From an uncultured Anaerolineales bacterium (GTDB taxonomy: Bacteria; Chloroflexota; Anaerolineae; Anaerolineales; UBA11657): DNA of 5,107 nucleotides. This document shows, in pieces, positions 1-4,547 of the stretch. Position numbers and translations under genes: made by a program. How positions within the stretch are numbered: the stretch's first letter is position 1; the number at the start of each line of letters is the position of its first letter. The notes beneath the pieces were generated by a model, which saw nothing but the letters and a program-made list of their open reading frames with translations, ran no database searches and was not told where the DNA came from. Where the stretch lies: the NCBI GenBank assembly GCA_913040765.1, contig CAJWIA010000123.1, positions 1 through 5,107 of the forward strand, written 5' to 3'.

Positions 1-18
1 AAAAAGTATTCTAAACAT
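1..18 (-). CDS. Possible start of a further gene running off the left edge
   Basis: The TGA stop of the 101-aa gene (20-18) overlaps an ATG at 18-16 in a TGATG arrangement, and the frame is open to the window edge (MFRILF). The same style of overlap is seen at other junctions here. Only six codons are visible and the upstream AGAAG is a weak ribosome site, so this is a candidate only. Confidence 0.3.
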
Positions 19-323
19 CAGCTTCTAGCATCTACCCACGCCTCAATAGCAGCGTTAACTTCATCATCAGTCATATCATCACCATCAGGGTCTGGACTTA
101 CTTTCATCGGATACTTTGCATGAATAGCTCTCTGTCTTGCTTGTAGCTCTGCCAATGTATAGGTTGTTACAGAATCGGGAATGTAATATTCAACTCCGCT
201 TGGGACTGTTCCGATTAATGTAAAATCATCTGGATTATGCCAATAACCACCGTCAGTAACAAAGTCAGGTACTTTCATTCCCCCTCGTGGTATCGGATGT
301 AGTTTATATTCTATTATGGTCAT
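18..323 (-). CDS. Hypothetical phage protein of tail-module type (101 aa)
   Basis: I chose the ATG at 323 (MTIIEYKLHPIPRGG) because AGGAG lies seven bases upstream; an alternative start at 368 would overlap the oxygenase gene and lacks such a site. The protein is soluble and acidic near its end. It has an N-terminal beta-rich part (residues ~1-55: GGYWHNPDDFTLIGTVPSGV, YYIPDSVTTYT), then a helix LAELQARQRAIHAKYP (~58-73), a DPDGDD turn, and a final helix MTDDEVNAAIEAWVDARS. Small proteins with a 'DSV..LT..EL..RQ..IH..YP' core and an acidic 'EAWVDA' tail occur next to tail-fibre genes of marine phages. A fibre-associated or assembly role is possible but unproven. It is the last complete gene in the window. 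Confidence 0.65.
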   Translation of the reverse strand: MTIIEYKLHPIPRGGMKVPDFVTDGGYWHNPDDFTLIGTVPSGVEYYIPDSVTTYTLAELQARQRAIHAKYPMKVSPDPDGDDMTDDEVNAAIEAWVDARS

Positions 324-330
324 ACTATTA

Positions 331-335
331 CTCCT
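331..335 (-). promoter_or_regulatory. Shine-Dalgarno site that sets the start of the 101-aa gene
   Basis: The minus strand reads TAGGAGTAATAGTATG. The oxygenase stop TAG (336-334) overlaps the AGGAG core, seven bases before the ATG at 323. This favours ATG 323 over the upstream in-frame start at 368, which lies inside the oxygenase gene. Confidence 0.85.
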
Positions 336-918
336 ATTTAAAGTTAGGCCCGACTGTCCAACATACAATTGAATGTCTTACGCCTTTAGTGACTGGTGTT
401 ACTCGATGCCAATCTCTCGAATCAAACACAACGACAGTTCCTTGCGATTTAATATCGTTGGTTGCTTGTTCCGCTGTAATTTCTCCCATATCTCGCATTG
501 GTCTATCGCCATTATAAAATTGTAGTTCACCACCCTCAAAAGTATCGGGGTCAGATAACACAAGAACTAAACTTAATTTTCTAATCTCATTAGATTTATC
601 TACATTCGCATCATCTTGATGCCATTCAAAAAAACCACCATCTTTATATTCACCAAACTGTATTGGCTGAAAATATGTGAGGTCATAGTTAAATTGTGTT
701 TTGTTTGCCTCTCTTAAAAAGTGCCAAGCCAGTGCATTTACCTTATTATCTTTATCCTCGACCCAATTGATAAAAGTTTTTCTAATTTTTGGATCATTCG
801 TTGATGAAGTCTTGTCAAAATTGTATAACGATGCTTCCTCTAAAATATTCTGTTTGCAATCTTTAACTATTTGTTCGCAAACATCAGGCTTAACAGCCCT
901 TGGGAATATATAGAACAT
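334..918 (-). CDS. 2-oxoglutarate/Fe(II)-dependent dioxygenase (prolyl 4-hydroxylase-like, PKHD type)
   Basis: This 194-aa protein has the full catalytic signature of the double-stranded beta-helix dioxygenases. The iron ligands are H100 and D102 (FFEWHQDD) and H171 (RDWHRVTPVTKG), and R181 (GVRHSIV) is the expected 2-oxoglutarate carboxylate ligand. RKLSLVLVLSDPDTFEGGEL (113-132) and the C-terminal CWTVGPNF are typical of the P4Hc/PKHD subgroup. Length suits a complete single-domain phage enzyme. It would couple 2-oxoglutarate decarboxylation to hydroxylation of a substrate that the sequence does not reveal. Such oxygenases are common in marine phages, including cyanophages. Position directly after the propeller gene makes a virion protein substrate an attractive but untested idea. 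The ATG follows the previous TAA with no gap and no clear Shine-Dalgarno, so translation is probably coupled. Confidence 0.93.
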   Translation of the reverse strand: MFYIFPRAVKPDVCEQIVKDCKQNILEEASLYNFDKTSSTNDPKIRKTFINWVEDKDNKVNALAWHFLREANKTQFNYDLTYFQPIQFGEYKDGGFFEWHQDDANVDKSNEIRKLSLVLVLSDPDTFEGGELQFYNGDRPMRDMGEITAEQATNDIKSQGTVVVFDSRDWHRVTPVTKGVRHSIVCWTVGPNFK

Positions 919-2016
919 TTATTGTTCGTAACCAGCACAGGCCCCCCTAGCCACCGTTAAATTCCCCACATCCACTCCTCCACCATCAGAAGCAAAAGGC
1001 CAACGCTCAATAACATTGGTTACCCCGGGAATCTTACCTCCAGAACTATAGGCATAAGTCTTGGAGCTTTGTCCAGCCTGATAAGCCTTTGCCACCGTTA
1101 GATCGTCTGCGTCTGTCGCATCACCGTCAGAGCTAAATGAGTGCTTTAAAATTGAATCAGTATAACCCCCATTGCTATTCCCAAATGTATATCCATGAGT
1201 TTCGCTTGAAGCTCCAGCCGCTGGGTACATATCTTCCCCTAAAGACCCAACCAAAGTTCCATTTGTTTCTGAAGAATATATAAACTTGGTAATTTCAGTA
1301 TACGGGGCTGGCCCTCCACCACCCACATAGCCATGAGTTGCACTTGTAGTCCCTGAGCCAGTATTGCCAGTAGTATACAAAGTAGCACTTGATGTTGAAA
1401 TTGCGTCACTCGAATAAGTAATTTTCGTTATGGTAGTTGTCCGAGCATTTCCAGCTACCCCATAACCAATCATATTATTTGTATCACTAACACCTGTCAT
1501 ATTGCTAGTATCGACAGGAAGATCGCCTATATCAGCTGCATCCGCTGTTGCTGCGAATTGAAATTTATCCACATAATCTTCATAAGCCCCGGGGGTTCCA
1601 AGACCCCCTGATGTGTATCCATATGTTAAACTGCTATTTCCTGCTACATACGCTCTGTTATTAATACCATTACCTACATCAGTAGCATCCTCACTTCCAG
1701 AGGCAAAACTAAATCTGTCGATCCTATCGAAGTATGGATATTCCGCTCCATAACCCGTGTAACCATGAAGTGTGCCACCATAAGACCAAGGTTCAATCCC
1801 ATCTTCGCCATCCCCCACATTTGTCCAAACATTTTCGCCAGTAGTCGAGTCCGTACAAATGAACATCTCTCCGCTCGTAGAATTTACGAACATCGTGCCG
1901 ACACCACCTGAAGGATTTGTGTCAACCGCTGGATCTGAACCTGATGTAGTTACGCCCGAAACAGTTGCAATAGATCCAGATGATTCGCTTGTGTTATCGC
2001 CTATGATTCCACTCAT
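919..2016 (-). CDS. Beta-propeller-like (kelch/RCC1-type) repeat protein, copy 2; putative tail adhesin
   Basis: This 365-aa protein is a paralogue of the one encoded at 2824-3924 and is collinear to within a residue or two over its whole length. It has MSGIIG at the start, a Ser/Thr/Gly-rich leader, and the conserved module SDPAVDTNPSGGVGT...CTD.TT.ENVWTNVGDG (residues ~27-70). Six repeats follow at about 85-132, 133-183, 184-228, 229-274, 275-321 and 322-365. Blade 5 carries the consensus SFSSDGDATDADDLTVAKAY; blade 6 ends NLTVARGACAGYEQ. Blade 3 has the atypical SSDAISTSSATLY, matched in the paralogue by ASDAFSTSSASVW. It has only two cysteines (54, 360). A surface-exposed receptor-binding or fibre role is inferred from gene position and repeat type. 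The ATG lies three bases after the coiled-coil stop, with only a weak GGGAA upstream. Its TAA abuts the ATG of the oxygenase gene. Confidence 0.8.
   Translation of the reverse strand: MSGIIGDNTSESSGSIATVSGVTTSGSDPAVDTNPSGGVGTMFVNSTSGEMFICTDSTTGENVWTNVGDGEDGIEPWSYGGTLHGYTGYGAEYPYFDRIDRFSFASGSEDATDVGNGINNRAYVAGNSSLTYGYTSGGLGTPGAYEDYVDKFQFAATADAADIGDLPVDTSNMTGVSDTNNMIGYGVAGNARTTTITKITYSSDAISTSSATLYTTGNTGSGTTSATHGYVGGGGPAPYTEITKFIYSSETNGTLVGSLGEDMYPAAGASSETHGYTFGNSNGGYTDSILKHSFSSDGDATDADDLTVAKAYQAGQSSKTYAYSSGGKIPGVTNVIERWPFASDGGGVDVGNLTVARGACAGYEQ
1765..1938 (-). repeat. Direct repeat, copy 2: conserved N-terminal module of the propeller genes
   Basis: This segment encodes residues ~27-84 of the second propeller protein and pairs with 3670-3843 in the same orientation, about 1.9 kb away. 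The encoded residues NVWTNVGDG, DPAVDTNPSGGVGT and YGGT are shared, while synonymous positions have drifted. Confidence 0.75.
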
Positions 2017-2019
2017 GAT

Positions 2020-2814
2020 TTATTTCCCGTCATACGTTAAGTTCATGTTAGCGTTAGGATCAAAACCTAACCACTCTGCTTGCTGGATAACAGCCCCTTC
2101 ATACTTTTCAGCAACCGCATCCAGAAATTGATGAAGCATACTAGTGTTACCAATCCCTGATCTAGATTCTTGTTCGATAAACGCTAGAATCTCCTTAAAA
2201 ATAGCACTCGTACTTAACCCAGCTTGCTCTAAATATTCAGCGTTGCCATTCTGTATTTTTCCCGAACTTTTTACGTCCCTGACAGATTGCATTACCGCAC
2301 GTTTGATATGAGCCTTAGTTTGAGCTTTCTCAAATTCTTCCTCGGTAACATCACCTAATCTTTCTTTTAGTTCATCGTGCAGTTGCCCAAGTGTTTCTAC
2401 CTCCTTTAAAGCACCTTCCACCTTAACTAAAGATTCAGCAGCTTGGGATTCAAATTCAGCAGCTTCAATTTCCAAGAGCAATTTTTTATTCTCGTTCTCT
2501 TCCTCTAGCATTTCATCACGCTTGATCTTGGCTTCTGTTAACTTTTTCATGTAGCCAAATTTCGCCTCTTTTAAAGCCATGCGCTTGCGGTTCATTTCTG
2601 CGCTGATCTGGCGTATGCGTAACCAACCATCTGCATTAGAACAAGTCAGAAACTTAAGCATCCATTGGCTTCTTGATCTGTCCCAAATGCGTTCCGTATA
2701 CTGGACTTTTGCGATAGCCTTTTCAGCGTTCTCTAAATTTTGCTGTAAGGTTTTTCCTCCATAAGATTTATGTTGGGCTACTCCATTAAAACTTTTTAAA
2801 ATTAAATCAGTCAT
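2020..2814 (-). CDS. Helical coiled-coil phage protein of unknown function (264 aa)
   Basis: I do not recognise a named family with confidence, although proteins of this style sit in the structural regions of marine phages. The start is secure (AGGAG five bases upstream). After MTDLILKSFNGVAQ come helices with a W/R-rich patch (WDRSRSQWMLKFL, ~44-56, and DGWLRIRQISAEMNRKRMAL, ~62-81). A long, strongly charged heptad-like stretch from ~75 to ~160 is rich in Lys and Glu (AKIKRDEMLEEENENKKLLL). The C-terminal third is helical and ends DPNANMNLTYDGK. There is no signal peptide, membrane segment or catalytic motif. It lies between two paralogous propeller genes and ends three bases before the second. 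This suggests an oligomeric scaffold, stalk, connector or assembly factor for those proteins, but that is inference from context only. Confidence 0.7.
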   Translation of the reverse strand: MTDLILKSFNGVAQHKSYGGKTLQQNLENAEKAIAKVQYTERIWDRSRSQWMLKFLTCSNADGWLRIRQISAEMNRKRMALKEAKFGYMKKLTEAKIKRDEMLEEENENKKLLLEIEAAEFESQAAESLVKVEGALKEVETLGQLHDELKERLGDVTEEEFEKAQTKAHIKRAVMQSVRDVKSSGKIQNGNAEYLEQAGLSTSAIFKEILAFIEQESRSGIGNTSMLHQFLDAVAEKYEGAVIQQAEWLGFDPNANMNLTYDGK

Positions 2815-2819
2815 AAAGT

Positions 2820-2824
2820 CTCCT
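2820..2824 (-). promoter_or_regulatory. Shine-Dalgarno site for the coiled-coil gene, overlapping the previous stop
   Basis: The minus strand reads TAAGGAGACTTTATG. The TAA (2826-2824) ends propeller copy 1, and the AGGAG core shares its last base, five bases before the ATG at 2814. Terminating ribosomes would be delivered directly onto this site. Confidence 0.85.
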
Positions 2825-3924
2825 TAATCCTCTGAGCCACAAGGCCCATATCTTGCTACTGTAACATTACCCACATCGATACTATCCCCATCCGAACTAA
2901 AGGAGTATTTCTGTATTACATTGTGTGCAGTAGGGTAAATTCCAGCACTGTTGTACCCATAAGTGGTAGAACTTTGCCCTGCTGCCCAAGCGAATGACGA
3001 CAGTAAATTTCCAACGTCAGTGCTATCACCATCAGAACTAAAAGATTGCTTTTGAATTGCATCATTAGAAGGAGTGTCTGATCCTGCACTATATCCATAC
3101 TCAGTGCTTGAAGTCCCACTCCAATTACTACTTCCGCAAGCGATTACTAACGACCCAACCTCTGTTCCGGTCGATTCTGATGCGAATACATATTTTTGAA
3201 TATGAGTATAGGGCGAAACCGAATCACCCATTATATACCCGTGGGTTCTACTCGAATTACCTGAACAAGCAGGAGCAGCGTTCCATACGCTAGCTGATGA
3301 TGTTGAAAACGCATCGCTTGCAAAAGCAAGTTTCTCTATTGCAGAAGCACTGGCATCTCCGCAAGCTAAATAACCAATTTGGTTATCTATATCGTTAGAC
3401 TCAACTTGGTATCTAGTCGCAGAAGCAAGAGTCTCCCCTGTTGCGACAGAATCTCCTCCAGAGGCAAATGAAACCTTGTCCGAGGTATTTGTTACGGTAA
3501 ACCCAGTTGAACCTCCAGAAGTATAAGCGTGAGTCGTTGATTTGTTAGCAGTACAATATGATCGATTGCCTGTCGTATCACCTACATCTGTGGCATCTCC
3601 ATCTGAGGTAAAACTAAATTTGTCGTGTACATTGCCGTAAGGATAAGCACCACCAGCCAAAGTGTGACCATAAGCTGTACCACCATAAGCCCAAGGTGAA
3701 ATATCCCCTGTACCATCTCCAACATTAGTCCATACGTTTTCATCAGTCGTTGCATCAGTACAAACGTAGGTTTCTCCACTCGTGGTGTTGGTAAAGACAG
3801 TCCCCACTCCACCCGATGGATTTGTATCTACCGCTGGATCAGATGCACTTGTGGTAATGCCCGAACCAGCACTGCCAATTGTTCCAGAAACCCTACCTGA
3901 ATTTGTTCCAATAATTCCACTCAT
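2824..3924 (-). CDS. Beta-propeller-like (kelch/RCC1-type) repeat protein, copy 1; putative tail adhesin
   Basis: The start is the ATG at 3924 (MSGIIGTNSG), matching the start of the paralogue at 2016. The frame extends to a TTG at 3936, which I reject. The product is 366 aa. Residues 1-27 are a Ser/Gly-rich leader. Residues 28-85 (SDPAVDTNPSGGVGT, ENVWTNVGDG, PWAYGGT) form a conserved N-terminal module. Six repeats follow at roughly 85-132, 133-183, 184-228, 229-276, 277-322 and 323-366. The unit is GY.sGG...(n)vIqKysFsSDGDsTDVGNl..a...aGqSSTTy. Six such units suit a six-bladed beta-propeller. By position and repeat type, I infer a virion-exposed adhesin or receptor-binding protein; enzymatic residues are not evident. 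It has six cysteines (55, 124, 188, 220, 263, 362), whereas the paralogue has two. It ends 9 bases before the coiled-coil gene. No Shine-Dalgarno is visible, so translation is probably coupled through ATGA. Confidence 0.8.
   Translation of the reverse strand: MSGIIGTNSGRVSGTIGSAGSGITTSASDPAVDTNPSGGVGTVFTNTTSGETYVCTDATTDENVWTNVGDGTGDISPWAYGGTAYGHTLAGGAYPYGNVHDKFSFTSDGDATDVGDTTGNRSYCTANKSTTHAYTSGGSTGFTVTNTSDKVSFASGGDSVATGETLASATRYQVESNDIDNQIGYLACGDASASAIEKLAFASDAFSTSSASVWNAAPACSGNSSRTHGYIMGDSVSPYTHIQKYVFASESTGTEVGSLVIACGSSNWSGTSSTEYGYSAGSDTPSNDAIQKQSFSSDGDSTDVGNLLSSFAWAAGQSSTTYGYNSAGIYPTAHNVIQKYSFSSDGDSIDVGNVTVARYGPCGSED
3670..3843 (-). repeat. Direct repeat, copy 1: conserved N-terminal module of the propeller genes
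   Basis: This segment encodes residues ~28-85 of the first propeller protein (SDPAVDTNPSGGVGT through PWAYGGT) and is the best-conserved match to 1765-1938. Shared plus-strand words include CCGCTGGATC and GGATTTGT. The similarity is coding homology from gene duplication, with many third-position differences. It is not a recent identical repeat. Confidence 0.75.
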
Positions 3925-4202
3925 GTAATTATACAAGGGGCGGTAGGTATACCAAGATCTAGTAACGCCTGTAATCTCTGGTTTCCTGTTTCCACCACAA
4001 GTCCTTTGTTAGTTTGTTTAACTTTAAGAGGTTTCTTCAAACCTTCGGTCTTAATAGATTCCCTGATCTTTTCAAACACCTTTCTATGTTCTGGATGTTT
4101 TGCCCACCATCTAGGCGGTCTAGGAACTCCAAATACTAAATCAGTAGTTGGAATATTCTTAACAGGATAAATTCCCGTAGAATCCTTCCATTGTGACATC
4201 AT
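3921..4202 (-). CDS. ParB N-terminal-like domain protein (93 aa)
   Basis: The best start is the ATG at 4202, or the adjacent ATG at 4199, giving MMSQWKDSTGIYPVKNI and 93 or 92 residues. A longer reading from 4229 needs a TTG codon and runs back into the upstream gene. The C-terminal half carries ParB/Srx-fold signatures: the helix and strand IRESIKTEGLKKPLKVKQ (residues ~46-63), like the 'SIxxxGxxxPixV' segment, and ETGNQRLQALLDLGI (~71-85), matching the ParB box II 'G.(R/Q)R..A' region. It lacks the helix-turn-helix DNA-binding domain and the dimerisation domain of chromosomal or plasmid ParB, so a partition role is unlikely. The aromatic, proline-rich segment PRPPRWWAKHPEH (~28-39) is distinctive. 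Stand-alone ParB-like domains occur in phages, some as nucleases; activity here is unproven. The gene is coupled on both sides by 4-base ATGA overlaps. Confidence 0.7.
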   Translation of the reverse strand: MMSQWKDSTGIYPVKNIPTTDLVFGVPRPPRWWAKHPEHRKVFEKIRESIKTEGLKKPLKVKQTNKGLVVETGNQRLQALLDLGIPTAPCIIT

Positions 4203-4531
4203 AAAGTTTGATCTAAGTAAGATACACAAACATCGATATCACTTGTTGACGCTGTAATAATCGATAAATGGTCTGATGCTTCCATAACGAATTTAGAGGT
4301 ATGCTCAAAGGTTGCTTTAGCTGCTAAATCCTGAGTGAAATAGATATAAGTATCACTTCCACCACCGCCATCATCAATTAAAAGGTTAAATGTTTCAGCA
4401 TCCGAAGCTGACGTATTGCAGATAGTTATACTTAAAACTGTATAAGTATGACCCGATGCAACCGTCAACAAAGCCTGAACTGATGCAGCGTCACCTCTAA
4501 ATGTTGCTAGTTTTAATACTTCACTTGCCAT
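4199..4531 (-). CDS. Small beta-rich putative phage virion protein (110 aa)
   Basis: This 110-residue protein starts MASEVLKLATFRGDAASVQA and has no signal peptide or membrane segment. Its alternating pattern (YTVLSITICNTSASDAETFN, a glycine-rich turn DDGGGGSD, then YIYFTQDLAA and SDIDVCVSYL) suggests a single beta-sandwich domain. Small proteins of this general pattern, with a conserved 'xxICNTSAS..F.L.I' core followed by 'YIY', occur in phage tail and baseplate regions, and I take it as a virion protein on that basis only. The start is well supported: AAGGAGA lies eight bases upstream, between this gene and the tail-fibre-like gene. Its TGA stop overlaps the ATG of the ParB-like gene. The precise structural role is unknown. 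Confidence 0.65.
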   Translation of the reverse strand: MASEVLKLATFRGDAASVQALLTVASGHTYTVLSITICNTSASDAETFNLLIDDGGGGSDTYIYFTQDLAAKATFEHTSKFVMEASDHLSIITASTSDIDVCVSYLDQTL

Positions 4532-4539
4532 TTTAAATT

Positions 4540-4544
4540 CTCCT
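4540..4544 (-). promoter_or_regulatory. Strong Shine-Dalgarno site for the 110-aa virion protein
   Basis: The minus strand reads AAGGAGAATTTAAAATG, giving an AGGAG core eight bases before the ATG at 4531. It lies just after the TAA stop of the preceding gene (4550-4548) and fixes this start. Confidence 0.85.
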
Positions 4545-4547
4545 TGT

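Noticed and set aside
287..517. Plus-strand open frame
   Set aside because: It lies opposite the oxygenase and 101-aa genes, has no ribosome site or recognisable protein features, and runs against the uniform minus-strand layout.
701..913. Plus-strand open frame inside the oxygenase gene
   Set aside because: It is an antisense shadow of a gene whose catalytic residues are all intact.
1859..2131. Plus-strand open frame across the propeller copy 2 / coiled-coil junction
   Set aside because: It is antisense to two supported genes; the DPxxVxTPxE look comes from the reverse reading of repeat codons.
2579..2764. Plus-strand open frame inside the coiled-coil gene
   Set aside because: It is antisense to a gene with a strong ribosome site and has no features of its own.
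2916..3119. Minus-strand frame inside propeller copy 1
   Set aside because: It is an alternate frame of a repetitive gene. The similar frame at 3582-3812 has the same cause. Neither has a start context or recognisable motif.
3108..3293. Plus-strand open frame inside propeller copy 1
   Set aside because: It is antisense to the blade repeats, with no ribosome site or family resemblance.
919..3924. Diversity-generating retroelement (template and variable repeat) for the propeller pair
   Set aside because: No reverse transcriptase is present, and the differences between copies are spread over the whole genes, including synonymous sites, with no concentration at adenines in one C-terminal segment.
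919..3924. CRISPR-like or satellite repeat array
   Set aside because: The recurring DNA words encode protein repeats in frame with imperfect, codon-level variation; there are no constant repeats with unique spacers.
3928..3955. TATAAT with TTGGTA 16 bases upstream, just before propeller copy 1
   Set aside because: The -10-like match is only three bases from the ATG and would give a leaderless message; the -35 match is weak and it lies inside the ParB-like coding sequence. Chance in AT-rich DNA is more likely.
3921..4229. Plasmid partition system
   Set aside because: The ParB-like protein lacks the DNA-binding and dimerisation domains, and there is no ParA gene or parS-like palindrome nearby.
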